Source: Mesorhizobium sp. LMG 17147
Lineage (GTDB): Bacteria; Pseudomonadota; Alphaproteobacteria; Rhizobiales; Rhizobiaceae
Reading direction: 5' to 3'
NCBI RefSeq assembly: GCF_024297145.1
Contig: NZ_JANCTC010000001.1
Location: forward strand, 186,001-250,000
Length of the DNA: 64,000 nucleotides
The notes below the pieces were generated by a model, which did no database searches, had not been told where the DNA came from, and saw only the letters and a list, made by a program, of their open reading frames with translations. The stretch's first letter is position 1; each line of letters starts with the position of its first letter. The position numbers and the translations under genes were made by a program. Below are positions 24,891 through 33,522 of this stretch, one piece after another.

Positions 24891-25337
24891 GTCATTGGTC
24901 CCTCGAATCCCGCATTTATAGGGCGAAGCGCTACTAATAGATATAATCGACCCTTCTTGGGCGATGTAGTCCCCGGTTCAAAACGGTTGTGACTGGGGAG
25001 GCCTCTCTCCTTTGTGCGAGAATCTCAACCAAACTAATACTCTTTACTAATATCCGGTATCACTATAACGTCAATCCATCATGCCCGGACGACCTCGGAC
25101 CGCGCATGTTCGGAACGCAAGCCAGCCTGGTATCGGACGGTTCCCGTCAGCCGAAGCTTGCCTGCCGCTCCGGGAAATGTCAGACAAATCGGACTATTTA
25201 CGAACGGCGAATGAGTCTCTAAAGTCGACGATCGCGGCTGGAATGGCGTCGTTCTTCGCTGCCGGAAACCCTTGAGGAGGAGGGCGTCCAAGCCGCGCCG
25301 GCACGTTCATCATCAGCGAAAATTAGGGAGGTTGAAT
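24891..25337. other. 447-bp divergent control region, lacI / sugar ABC operon
   Basis: No convincing gene is present. Near lacI, a TATAAA on the minus strand (24920-24915) and the palindromic core AGCGCT at 24927-24932 could be a -10 box and an operator. AT-rich sequence around 25030-25075 may hold the importer promoter. The overlapping short frames here lack ribosome sites and family likeness. Confidence 0.4.
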
Positions 25338-26300
25338 ATGAAATCTGTGATACGAAATGCGTCCGTCGCCGCTGCGGCCCTGCTGCTCGGGCTGTCCGCC
25401 AGCGCAATTGCGCGGGCCGACGACAAGCCGACACTGGCCTTCGTCGTCAACGGCGCTTCCGATTTCTGGAAGGCGGCGGAAGCCGGCGTCAAGAAGGCTC
25501 AAGCCGAACTGCCCAACTACAATCTTGAACTCAAATATCCGGAGCAGTCCTCGGTCGCCATCCAGCAGCGCCTGATGGACGATCTGGTGACGGCCGGCGT
25601 GAAGGCGATCATGGTCTCGGCCGTCGATCCCAAGACGTCGACCGACGGGCTGAACAAGATCGCCTCGGAAACGGCGTTGTTCACCACCGACAGCGACGCG
25701 CCGCAGACCAAGCGTGTCGCCTATATCGGCTCGTCCAATGTCGATGCCGGCAAGCAGGCGGCAGAGATCGCCAAGAAGGCAATGCCTGACGGCGGCAAGT
25801 GCCTCGGCTTCGTCGGCCTGCTCGGCGCCGACAACGCCAAGGAGCGCATCCAGGGCATGAAGGAAGGTCTCGCCGGCACCAAGATCGAATTGGTCGACGT
25901 GCGTGGCGACGACATCGATCAGGCTCGCGCCAAGAAGAACGTCGAGGACGCGCTGGTCGCCAGCCCCGACGTCACCTGCATGGTCGGCTTCTATTCCTAC
26001 AACACGCCGCGCATCTATGAAGCGCTGCGCGATGCCGGCAAGCTCGGCCAGATCACCGTCGTCGGCTTCGACGACGATCCGATCACGCTGGGCGGCGTCA
26101 AGGAAGGCACCGTCGCCGCCACCGTCGTGCAGCAGCCCTTCGAATGGGCCTATCAGGGCATGAAGCTGATGGCTGCCTATCTCGAGGGCGACAAGTCGGG
26201 CATTCCCGCCGATGGCCTGATCATCATCCCGACCAAGATCATCGGCAAGGACGATGTCGACGCCTACGCCGCCAGCCTCAAGGCGATGTCTGGAAACTGA
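25338..26300 (+). CDS. Sugar ABC transporter, periplasmic substrate-binding protein (RbsB type)
   Basis: 320 residues from the ATG at 25338, with GGGAGG upstream. Signal peptide MKSVIRNASVAAAALLLGLS, cleaved near ARA-DD. Peripla_BP_4 fold: TLAFVVNGASDFWKAAEAGV, LMDDLVTAGVKAIMVSAVDP, YIGSSNVDAGKQAAEIAKKA, VGFYSYNTPRIYEALRDAGK, VVGFDDDPITLGGVKEG. First gene of the importer operon; a strong intercistronic hairpin follows it. The ligand is a pentose, hexose or related polyol, not determinable here. Confidence 0.92.
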   Translation: MKSVIRNASVAAAALLLGLSASAIARADDKPTLAFVVNGASDFWKAAEAGVKKAQAELPNYNLELKYPEQSSVAIQQRLMDDLVTAGVKAIMVSAVDPKTSTDGLNKIASETALFTTDSDAPQTKRVAYIGSSNVDAGKQAAEIAKKAMPDGGKCLGFVGLLGADNAKERIQGMKEGLAGTKIELVDVRGDDIDQARAKKNVEDALVASPDVTCMVGFYSYNTPRIYEALRDAGKLGQITVVGFDDDPITLGGVKEGTVAATVVQQPFEWAYQGMKLMAAYLEGDKSGIPADGLIIIPTKIIGKDDVDAYAASLKAMSGN

Positions 26301-26313
26301 GCGAATTAGGTTG

Positions 26314-26343
26314 CGCCGGCTCAAGGTTCGCCTTGAGCCGGCG
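26314..26343 (+). promoter_or_regulatory. Intercistronic hairpin, 13-bp perfect stem with TTCG loop
   Basis: CGCCGGCTCAAGG (26314-26326) pairs exactly with CCTTGAGCCGGCG (26331-26343) around TTCG, an exceptionally stable tetraloop. It sits 14 nt after the binding-protein stop. It probably protects the upstream mRNA and attenuates downstream expression, giving an excess of binding protein over ATPase. Confidence 0.75.
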
Positions 26344-26412
26344 TTCTATTGACGGGCCTCGCGAGGCTCGTCAGTCTGAGACCAAACGGCTCACCGGCTG
26401 CTGTCAGGCGTG

Positions 26413-27957
26413 ATGAATTATTCCGACCCATCCATCGTTGCATCTGCGGACGCTCCGTTCCTGAGCCTCGACGGTGTGCGCAAGACCTATCCCGGCGTCG
26501 TTGCGCTGGACGGATTCTCGATGGAGGTCAGGCCCGGCGAGGTCATCGGCCTGGTCGGCGAAAACGGCGCCGGCAAATCGACGCTGATGAAGATCCTCGG
26601 TGGCGTGACCAGGCCGGACACCGGCACCATCACCGTCGATGGCGTCGCCCATGACGGGCTGACTGTCGAGGCCAGCATCGGCTCGGGCATCGCTTTCGTC
26701 CACCAGGAACTCAACCTGTTCGAAAACCTCGACGTGGCCGCCAATATCTTCTTCGGCCGCGAACCGCTGCGCGCCGGGCCGCTCAAGCTCGTCGACCGCG
26801 CCAGGCTGCGAGCGCAGGCGGCGCCGCTGCTCAAACGCGTGGGCGCCAATTTCTCGGCCGATACGCCGGTGTCGGCGCTGTCGCTGGCGCAGCAGCAAAT
26901 GGTCGAGATCGCCAAGGCGCTGTCGATCAAGGCACGGCTGGTTATCCTCGACGAACCGACCTCCAGCCTGCCGATCGCCGAAACCGACAAGCTGCTCGGT
27001 GTCATCAAGGCGCTGAAGGCAGACGGCATCAGTGTCATTTTCATCTCGCACCGCCTTCACGAGGTCGAGCGCGTCGCCGACCGCGTCGTCGTGCTCAGGG
27101 ACGGAATGCTCGCCGGAACCTTGCCGAAGAGCGCCATCAATCACGACCAGATGGTCAAGCTGATGATCGGCCGCATGCTGAAGGAGCGCGAGAAGGCCGC
27201 AGAATCGGCGCGCCCGCCTGGCTCCGTCGCGCTGTCGGTCAAGGCCATTCGCACCGCCGCCTATCCTGACCGCCCCGTCGACCTCGACGTCAGGCATGGC
27301 GAGATCCTCGGCCTGGCCGGTCTCGTCGGCTCCGGCCGGACGGAACTGGCGCGCGTGCTGTTCGGCATCGACAGGAGCTTTGGCGGCTCGTTCCAGCTTG
27401 ACGGAAAAGACCTGGTTCTTGGTTCGGCCGCCGACGCAGTGGCCAACGGTATTTTCCTCGTCCCGGAAGACCGCAAGCTGACTGGCATCCTGCTCGACCT
27501 GTCGATTGCCCAGAACATCTCGCTGCCCAATCTGCCGGCGCATTCGCGGCGCTCGCTGGTCTCGGCCAGCGCCGAGGCCGCCACCGCCGAAAAACAGAAG
27601 ACCGATCTCGGCATCAGGGCGCCCTCCGTGCAGACGCGCACCGGCACGCTGTCGGGCGGCAACCAGCAAAAGGTCGTGCTGGCCAAATGGCTGGCGATGA
27701 AGCCGAAGGTGATGATCCTCGATGAGCCGACACGCGGTATCGATATAGGCGCCAAGGCCGAGATCTACGGGCTGATGCGGGCGCTGGCCGATGCCGGGGT
27801 CGCCGTGCTGATGATCTCCAGCGACATGGAGGAGGTGATCGGCGTTTCCGACCGCATTGCCGTCATGCATGAGGGCCAGATCTCCGGCATTCTCGACAAG
27901 GACCGGTTCAGCCAGGAAAACGTGCTGCTGCTGGCGGTCGGCAAGCAGCCGAAGTAA
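26413..27957 (+). CDS. Sugar ABC transporter ATP-binding protein (RbsA/MglA type, two domains)
   Basis: About 514 residues with tandem ABC domains. Domain 1 has Walker A GLVGENGAGKSTLMKIL, Q loop FVHQELNLFENLDV, signature LSLAQQQMVEIAKALS and Walker B LVILDEPTSSL. Domain 2 has the degenerate Walker A GLAGLVGSGRTELARVLFG, typical of this subfamily, the signature LSGGNQQKVVLAKWL and Walker B VMILDEPTRGIDIG. GTG at 26410 and ATG at 26413 are adjacent starts. It powers the permease encoded next. Confidence 0.93.
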   Translation: MNYSDPSIVASADAPFLSLDGVRKTYPGVVALDGFSMEVRPGEVIGLVGENGAGKSTLMKILGGVTRPDTGTITVDGVAHDGLTVEASIGSGIAFVHQELNLFENLDVAANIFFGREPLRAGPLKLVDRARLRAQAAPLLKRVGANFSADTPVSALSLAQQQMVEIAKALSIKARLVILDEPTSSLPIAETDKLLGVIKALKADGISVIFISHRLHEVERVADRVVVLRDGMLAGTLPKSAINHDQMVKLMIGRMLKEREKAAESARPPGSVALSVKAIRTAAYPDRPVDLDVRHGEILGLAGLVGSGRTELARVLFGIDRSFGGSFQLDGKDLVLGSAADAVANGIFLVPEDRKLTGILLDLSIAQNISLPNLPAHSRRSLVSASAEAATAEKQKTDLGIRAPSVQTRTGTLSGGNQQKVVLAKWLAMKPKVMILDEPTRGIDIGAKAEIYGLMRALADAGVAVLMISSDMEEVIGVSDRIAVMHEGQISGILDKDRFSQENVLLLAVGKQPK

Positions 27958-27980
27958 TTCGCAGGCGTTGGGAGAAGACG

Positions 27981-28976
27981 ATGAGCAAGAAAGATCTCGG
28001 CCTGCTGATCCTGATCCTGGTGGTCGGCGCGGTGGTGGCGATCATTAACCCGCGCTTCCTGCTGCCGATCAATCTCGCCAACACCTCGAATCTGATCGGG
28101 CTGTTCGGCATCCTGTCGATTGGCCAAGCCTTCGTCATCATCACCGGCGGCATCGAATTGTCGGTCGGCTCGGTGGTTGCGCTACTCGGTACGCTGTTCA
28201 TCGATTTCATCGCCGTGCGGGAGATGGAGTGGCCTCTGGCCTTCGTGCTGATCATCGCGCTCGGCGCCATCATCGGCCTGATGCACGGCTGGCTGATCAC
28301 CCGGCTGAAGTTGCAGCCGTTTGTCGTCACTCTCTGCGGCCTGCTGATCTATCGCGGCGTGGCGCGCTTCTACACTGCCGACGGCACCGCCGGCTTTGCC
28401 TTTGGGCAGAACTTCCCGGAACTCGAATTCCTGACGGCGGGGCGGTCCTGGGGCGTGCCGAACAGTTTCATCGCGCTGATCGTCATCGCCGTCGTCATGT
28501 GGGTGGTGCTGCACCGTTCGGTATTCGGGCGCTATCTCTACGCCATCGGCAAGAACGAGGAAGCGGCAAAATATTCCGGCATCCGCACCGGCCGCATCGT
28601 CATAGCCGCCTATGTCATCTGCGGCGTGCTGACGGCGCTGTCGGCTATCTATTTCGCCATGTACACACGCTCGATCTCGCCGGCGAGCCACGGCCAGTTC
28701 TACGAACTCTACGCCATCGCGGCAGCGGTGCTCGGCGGCTTCTCGCTGCGCGGCGGCGAAGGCTCGCTGATCGGCGTCCTGCTCGGCACGGTGCTGCTGC
28801 AGGAGCTGCAGAACCTCGTCAACCTGCTCGGCATCCCGTCCTCGCTCAACTTCGCCGTCATGGGCGGGGTGATCCTCATCGGCGTGCTGGTCGACCAGCA
28901 ATGGGGCGTGTTCAGGGCGCGGCGGCGGATGCTGGAAGCTACCCGTAAGGGCGTGGCGGGTGCTGCCGCGGAATGA
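27981..28976 (+). CDS. Sugar ABC transporter permease (RbsC type)
   Basis: 331 residues and about eight to ten membrane spans, starting MSKKDLGLLILILVVGAVVA. The family motif ITGGIELSVGSVVALLG and the C-terminal AAAVLGGFSLRGGEGSLIG with GTVLLQELQNLVNLLG are present. Starts 23 bp after the ATPase gene. It ends the importer operon. Confidence 0.92.
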   Translation: MSKKDLGLLILILVVGAVVAIINPRFLLPINLANTSNLIGLFGILSIGQAFVIITGGIELSVGSVVALLGTLFIDFIAVREMEWPLAFVLIIALGAIIGLMHGWLITRLKLQPFVVTLCGLLIYRGVARFYTADGTAGFAFGQNFPELEFLTAGRSWGVPNSFIALIVIAVVMWVVLHRSVFGRYLYAIGKNEEAAKYSGIRTGRIVIAAYVICGVLTALSAIYFAMYTRSISPASHGQFYELYAIAAAVLGGFSLRGGEGSLIGVLLGTVLLQELQNLVNLLGIPSSLNFAVMGGVILIGVLVDQQWGVFRARRRMLEATRKGVAGAAAE

Positions 28977-29100
28977 CGCAAAAATAGCTGGATGAAATGC
29001 GCCGACTGCCATTGGCAGGCATCAAAAAGTTGGCCTGAGCTTCGCGACAGCAGTTCAGATTAATCTCCATTTGGAACGAAACCCGTATCGAAGCGTTTAT

Positions 29101-30372
29101 TTAAGCTTTGCTATGCGGAGGCGTCCCATGCCCACGAATCCAGTAAGTACCGCAAAGGTCGGAACTCACCCCCTCCACCCGATGCTGATACCTTTTCCTG
29201 TCGCGTTTCTTGTCGGTGCCTTTGTCACCGACCTGGTTTTCTGGGGAACTGCCGATGCTTTCTGGGCACGGGCATCGATGTGGCTGATCGGGGCAGCCAT
29301 CGTAATGGCCCTTCTCGCCGCGACAGCCGGTTTTATCGACTTCCTCAACGAGCCGCGCATTCGCGCCTTGTCGGACGCCTGGTATCACATGCTGGGCAAC
29401 CTGACCGCGGTCGTTTTGGCACTGATCAATTTTTATCTTCGCTATGCCCAAGGCGCCGAAGCCGCGGTCCGCCCATGGGGTGCGCTCTTGTCGTTCATAG
29501 TGGTCTGCATACTGCTGTTCACCGGCTGGAAGGGCTGGGAAATGGTGTATCGCCATCACGTTGCAGTTCTGGATACACCAGCGGATGCGCCAGTGAAGCC
29601 TTCGACAACCACTGCCACCGATACTCGTCACGCTGGTCGGGACCGGCACGCCGCATGAGGCCATAATCCCGAAAAGGGATACCGGCTTCCAAAGATATTG
29701 GTTAGACAAGTAGTGCCCATACCGAATGCATCGGATGGGCGCTACTTTAGATAAGGCCGGACATGTCGGAGAAGCCATGGCCTTGCGCAGCACCTCGGCG
29801 AAGCGCTCGCCGGCGGCTTCACGAAGACCGCTATTGTCGATCGAGGTGACACCTAGTCCGGACAGCGCCACATTGGCACTGCGCGCCAGCCGTGCCAGCA
29901 CTTCGCCGCGCGACTCGCGACCGCGCAATGCCAGCCGCTCGGCCAGGATCTCCGGTGTAGCCGTGATCTCGACGACAGCCAGATTGGCGTAACGCTCCCG
30001 CAGCGCCGGGATGATCGCGCGCGAGACGTTGGCGATCGCGACACGGCCGTTGGAGACCGACCAGTCGACTTCGGCCGGGATGCCGTAGCGCAGGCCATGC
30101 GCCTCCCAGGAAATGGCGAAGGCCCCATCCGCTTCGGCCTCGACGAAGGCAGCATCGGCGAGCGTATCGTGATCCTCGGTGGCCGCATCGCTCGGCCGGG
30201 TGATCACCCGGCGCACGAACTCCAGCCGGCTCTCGCCGGCAAACACCGCGCGCGCATAGCCGATCACCGTGTCCTTGCCGGCACCGCTCGGCCCAACGAC
30301 GGCGACGAAGACACCGTCGCGGATCGGAAATCCCGCGGCGGACAATTCACGCTCGACCGATGCCGACACCAT
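29101..30372 (-). CDS. phnN: Ribose 1,5-bisphosphate phosphokinase PhnN with an abnormal open 3' end
   Basis: The first 200 or so residues form a normal PhnN: P-loop AVVGPSGAGKDTVIGYAR near residue 24, LEFVRRVITRPSDA, ISWEAHGLRYGIP, and VVEITATPEILAERLALRGR. It phosphorylates ribose 1,5-bisphosphate to PRPP at the end of C-P lyase metabolism. The family ends near residue 200, but this frame stays open for another 223 unrelated residues, through a repeat remnant and antisense to DUF2231. In the frame shifted by one base, the sequence after AEVLRKAMA reads FSDMSGLI then stops at 29747-29749, so a one-base loss near 29775 may have removed the stop. Start overlaps the phnM stop by one base. Confidence 0.8.
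   Translation of the reverse strand: MVSASVERELSAAGFPIRDGVFVAVVGPSGAGKDTVIGYARAVFAGESRLEFVRRVITRPSDAATEDHDTLADAAFVEAEADGAFAISWEAHGLRYGIPAEVDWSVSNGRVAIANVSRAIIPALRERYANLAVVEITATPEILAERLALRGRESRGEVLARLARSANVALSGLGVTSIDNSGLREAAGERFAEVLRKAMASPTCPALSKVAPIRCIRYGHYLSNQYLWKPVSLFGIMASCGVPVPTSVTSIGGSGCRRLHWRIRWCIQNCNVMAIHHFPALPAGEQQYADHYERQERTPWADRGFGALGIAKIKIDQCQNDRGQVAQHVIPGVRQGANARLVEEVDKTGCRGEKGHYDGCPDQPHRCPCPESIGSSPENQVGDKGTDKKRDRKRYQHRVEGVSSDLCGTYWIRGHGTPPHSKA
29128..29658 (+). CDS. DUF2231 integral membrane protein
   Basis: 176 residues from the ATG at 29128, which has CGGAGG six bases upstream; ATGs at 29113 and 29071 are less likely. Four predicted spans: about residues 18-42, 50-74, 93-112 and 122-140. 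The N-terminus KVGTHPLHPMLIPFPVAFLV is the DUF2231 signature, with a His pair that could contact haem or metal. C-terminal tail is hydrophilic. Function unknown. The open phnN frame on the other strand runs through this gene. Confidence 0.8.
   Translation: MPTNPVSTAKVGTHPLHPMLIPFPVAFLVGAFVTDLVFWGTADAFWARASMWLIGAAIVMALLAATAGFIDFLNEPRIRALSDAWYHMLGNLTAVVLALINFYLRYAQGAEAAVRPWGALLSFIVVCILLFTGWKGWEMVYRHHVAVLDTPADAPVKPSTTTATDTRHAGRDRHAA
29661..29700. repeat. Decayed copy of the palindromic repeat
   Basis: AATCCCGAAAAGGGATACCGG at about 29664-29684 resembles the CCCGAAAA...CCGG core of the copies at 7703 and 45025, but the outer CATGATC arms are lost. It lies between DUF2231 and the usual 3' end of phnN. 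Confidence 0.4.
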
Positions 30373-31511
30373 CAGGCGACCCGGCGTCCCTGCCGCCAGA
30401 CCGTGCGGACGACCGGGACATGGTCGTCGACGCGCACGCGAACCAGATCGGCGCGCCGGCCGGGCTCAATGACACCGCGATCGGTGAGGCCGACCGCCTC
30501 GGCCGGGTTCTTCGAAACCATGGCCACAGCCTGCGGCAGCGAGATACCTTCGACCACGTCGCCGAGGAAGAAGGCCGACTGGATCAGGCTGAACGGAATG
30601 TAGTCCGACGACAGGATATCGAGCAGGCCGTCGCCGGCCAGCGTGCGGGCCGAGACATTGCCCGAATGCGAAGCGCCGCGCATGACGTTCGGCGCGCCCA
30701 TCAATACGCCGAGCCCTGCCTTTTTCGAAGCCCTTGCTGCCTCCTCGGTGGTCGGGAACTCGGCGACGCGCACACCTTGCCCGATCGCTTCGTCGACATG
30801 GCCGACGGTCGCGTCGTCATGGCTGGCGAGCACGATGCCGCGCTCATGACAAGCCGCGGCGATGAAGCTGCGGTTCGGGCTCGAGTTCCTCGCCGATTCA
30901 GCCATCCGCTTTTCGCAGAATTTCTGGAAATCGCGATCCGTAAGCTTCAGCTTGCGCTGATAGTAGTAGGCGTAGGTCTCGAGATCGACGAATTGCCGCT
31001 GTCCCGGCGCATGGTCCATCAGCGACGCCAGCCTGACCCGCTCGTCACCGTCGAAATTGGCGAAGGCTGGAAGGCAGTCCGGCGCCGAAACCTCGCAGCG
31101 CAGATGGATGAAATGGTCGGCCCTGAGCCGGTCCTGCTGGACACTGTCCTCGATCGCGTCGGCCAGTTTGCGTATGTCGGCAGCCGTCAGGTCCGCATCC
31201 TCGTCCATGCCGACGCGCAAGGCGTCGAGCACGGTGGTGATGCCGGCGGTCGCCACCTGCGCGTCATGGGCGAGCACCGCGGCGATCGGGTTCCAGCGCA
31301 CTTTCGGCCGTGGCGCGTAATGGCCTTCGAGATGATCGGTGTGGAGCTCGACCAGGCCAGGGATGATGAAGTCGCCGCCCATGTCCTCGCCGCTGCAGCT
31401 GGGTCCGGCATCGATGGCGGCGATCGTGCCGTCGCGCAGCACGATCGACCCTTGGACGATCTGGTCGGCGAGCACGATGCGGGCGTTGTCAAGAACAGTC
31501 TCGGCGGTCAT
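30372..31511 (-). CDS. phnM: Ribose 1-methylphosphonate 5-triphosphate diphosphatase PhnM
   Basis: 379 residues from the ATG at 31511. Amidohydrolase fold with metal ligands in IIPGLVELHTDHLEGHYAPR, HFIHLRCEVS, IVLASHDDATVGHVDEA and the C-terminal SSDYIPFSLIQSAF. It removes pyrophosphate from the triphosphate intermediate of phosphonate breakdown. It overlaps phnN by one base (TGATG). No phnGHIJKL is in the window, so the core C-P lyase must be elsewhere or absent. Confidence 0.94.
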   Translation of the reverse strand: MTAETVLDNARIVLADQIVQGSIVLRDGTIAAIDAGPSCSGEDMGGDFIIPGLVELHTDHLEGHYAPRPKVRWNPIAAVLAHDAQVATAGITTVLDALRVGMDEDADLTAADIRKLADAIEDSVQQDRLRADHFIHLRCEVSAPDCLPAFANFDGDERVRLASLMDHAPGQRQFVDLETYAYYYQRKLKLTDRDFQKFCEKRMAESARNSSPNRSFIAAACHERGIVLASHDDATVGHVDEAIGQGVRVAEFPTTEEAARASKKAGLGVLMGAPNVMRGASHSGNVSARTLAGDGLLDILSSDYIPFSLIQSAFFLGDVVEGISLPQAVAMVSKNPAEAVGLTDRGVIEPGRRADLVRVRVDDHVPVVRTVWRQGRRVA

Positions 31512-31589
31512 TTCAAGCAGTCCTTGCAGGATTTTGCAGCCAACTGGAACCAATTGGCGTCGCACAAACGCGGTTAGAGCAAATAGTCA

Positions 31590-32297
31590 TTAGGCAGTTC
31601 TTCTGGCCGGGCGGCGCCTGAGCGCGTGATGGGACAGCACCATGAACGGCGCGCCAGGTTCAGTTTCCACAAACAGCGTCAGCGCGTCCACCGGCACCGG
31701 CCTTTGCAGCACGCCCGCAAACAGGCTGTCGATTGCTAAGCGAAGACGAGGGCTTTCCTGTGACGAGACCCGGCCGGACAGCGTCATGTGGAAGCGAAAC
31801 GTCTCGAACACATAGGGATAACCCCATTGGCAGAGATTGCGGAACTCGTCGGGCTTCAGCGAATCGGGGCTGCGCCGTTCGATCTCGGCTTCCGTCAACG
31901 GCGCGCGAAAGCGGTCGAAGTCGCGCACCACATCATCGGCGAAGCGGTTGAGCGACGGCAGCGGTGCTTCCGGCACCAGCGCGAAGAAGCCGTCGATCTG
32001 GCTGACGACGAGGCGCGGGATCGTAACCGCCGGCGTTGCCTCGGCAAAATCGTCGAGTGCCGCGCGAAGCGAGGTTTCCGTCTCATTGGAGGCCAGTCGA
32101 AAGGGCGCCTTCAGCGTAGCATGAAAGCCATAGCGGCGCGCCGAAGCGGTATGGAAGGCAACTTCTGCCGCCGACAACTCGCCTAATGCCTCGACCGGCT
32201 TTGTGGCGGCACCGAATGGGTCGCGGCCGAGCCAGTTGGCGGCGATCCGTGCCAGCGGTTCGTCCTGTCGGGGGGTGAAATAGATCGCGTAGCGCAT
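31590..32297 (-). CDS. DUF1045 2H-phosphoesterase-like phosphonate metabolism protein
   Basis: 235 residues with the two H-x-T/S motifs of 2H phosphoesterases: HATLKAPF near residue 58 and HMTLSGRV near residue 170. DUF1045 genes cluster with phn genes in rhizobia. The family chemistry (opening cyclic phosphates) suggests it could do the PhnP step, hydrolysing 5-phosphoribosyl 1,2-cyclic phosphate; this is inference. First gene of the DUF1045-phnM-phnN group, 78 bp before phnM. I looked for a Pho box upstream and found none that is convincing. Confidence 0.82.
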   Translation of the reverse strand: MRYAIYFTPRQDEPLARIAANWLGRDPFGAATKPVEALGELSAAEVAFHTASARRYGFHATLKAPFRLASNETETSLRAALDDFAEATPAVTIPRLVVSQIDGFFALVPEAPLPSLNRFADDVVRDFDRFRAPLTEAEIERRSPDSLKPDEFRNLCQWGYPYVFETFRFHMTLSGRVSSQESPRLRLAIDSLFAGVLQRPVPVDALTLFVETEPGAPFMVLSHHALRRRPARRTA

Positions 32298-32447
32298 CGA
32301 AAGTCCTCGTCAGCCCCGCTGCCATAGGTGATTTCCATGACGAATTGACGAAGCTTTGCGGCGTTTTCGGTAACAAAACCACACAGCCGGGTCGTTAGCC
32401 GACGATTTTTCGCTTGGACCAGCGGTTGGGGCGCGAAGGGGAAGTGG

Positions 32448-33260
32448 TTAGGCCTTCATCAGCCATTCGTGCTCGGGCGCGTTGTGGAATTTCCACGTCC
32501 GCTTCGGTCCGGCCATGACGTTGAGATAATAGAGATCATAGCCGTGGCAGGCCGCGCAGGGGTGATAACCCTTGGGGACCAGCACGACGTCGCCGTCCTC
32601 GATCGCCATCGCCTCGTCGAGCGAACGAGCACCGTTCTGGTCGGCATCGGTGTAGACGCGCTGGAAAGCAAAGCCCTGTGGCGGGTTGAGACGGTGGTAA
32701 TAGGTCTCCTCCAGATACGATTCAGCCGGCAGATTGTCCTGGTCGTGCTTGTGCGGCGGATAGCTCGATGTGTGACCGCCGGGTGTGATCACCTCGACCA
32801 CCAGCAAGGAATCGGCCGGCTTGCCCTCCGGCAGGATGTTGGTGACGTAGCGCGTGTTGGTGCCTTTGCCGCGAACCTCCTGGCCGAGATCGTCGGGCCC
32901 GATGACACGGACCGGCAGACCGCCGCCCAGTCCTGGCGCCGAGCAGACGGCAAGTTCGAGATCGGTATCGGCGCTCACCGACCACTCCGACCCCTGCGGC
33001 ACATAGACCGACCAAGGCTTGCCTTCGAACGGCGACATGCGTTCGCCCAGCAGGCCGAGATCCTTGCCGCCGGCTTTGGCCTTGCCCTTGCCGGTGACGA
33101 ACACCAGGCAGACCTCACGATCCGCGGTTTGCCCGGAAGCGCTCTCGCCGGGCCTCAGCCGATGCAGATCGAAGCCGACATAGGTCCAGCCGGCGTTTTG
33201 CGGCGTCACATGAGCGACGCGGCCGTGGCCCTTATTGGCTTTGATGAGCAGCTTAGGCAT
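32448..33260 (-). CDS. iolB: 5-deoxy-glucuronate isomerase IolB
   Basis: 270 residues from the ATG at 33260, with AAGGA seven bases upstream; an ATG at 33266 overlaps that site. KduI/IolB double-cupin: AGWTYVGFDLHRLRPGES, YVPQGSEWSVSADTDLELAV, GGHTSSYPPHKHDQDNLPAE with metal-binding His residues, and DVVLVPKGYHPCAACHGYDLYYLN. It isomerises 5-deoxy-glucuronate to 5-dehydro-2-deoxy-D-gluconate in myo-inositol catabolism. Last gene of the iolC-D-E-DUF3329-B operon. Confidence 0.95.
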   Translation of the reverse strand: MPKLLIKANKGHGRVAHVTPQNAGWTYVGFDLHRLRPGESASGQTADREVCLVFVTGKGKAKAGGKDLGLLGERMSPFEGKPWSVYVPQGSEWSVSADTDLELAVCSAPGLGGGLPVRVIGPDDLGQEVRGKGTNTRYVTNILPEGKPADSLLVVEVITPGGHTSSYPPHKHDQDNLPAESYLEETYYHRLNPPQGFAFQRVYTDADQNGARSLDEAMAIEDGDVVLVPKGYHPCAACHGYDLYYLNVMAGPKRTWKFHNAPEHEWLMKA

Positions 33261-33262
33261 GG

Positions 33263-33481
33263 TCATTCCTTCGGTTTGGCGTCCGCCGATGGCTTGTCCT
33301 CGTCAGCCGGCTTGTAGAGATAGAAGAATTGCCAGACAGCATAGCCGGCGAAGCCGAGCGCGATCACGCCCCAGAACGGCGTGCCGGTGGCGAATTCGAT
33401 CACCGACCAGACCAGGCAGACCGCGACAACGGCAACGCGCCGCCACAGCGGCCGGAAAAACGGGTGCTCGGAGTCTTTCAT
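33263..33481 (-). CDS. Small DUF3329-like membrane protein in the iol operon
   Basis: 72 residues with two hydrophobic segments (about 14-32 and 36-52) and a charged Lys/Asp/Glu tail (KPADEDKPSADAKPKE). Its TGA overlaps the in-frame upstream ATG of iolB, so the two are tightly coupled. Similar short proteins sit between iolE and iolB in other rhizobia. Function is unknown; no catalytic residues are seen. Confidence 0.75.
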   Translation of the reverse strand: MKDSEHPFFRPLWRRVAVVAVCLVWSVIEFATGTPFWGVIALGFAGYAVWQFFYLYKPADEDKPSADAKPKE

Positions 33482-33522
33482 CGGATCACCCCCGGCATCG
33501 GATCAGCCCTTCCTCGCGAGCC

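Noticed and set aside
24989..25222. Short frames in the lacI/importer control region
   Set aside because: No ribosome site, no family likeness, and AT-rich promoter-like sequence; treated as regulatory DNA.
32298..32447. Pho box upstream of the DUF1045-phnM-phnN group
   Set aside because: A TTCGTCA repeat is present but with 8-bp rather than 11-bp spacing and a poor match to the Pho box consensus.
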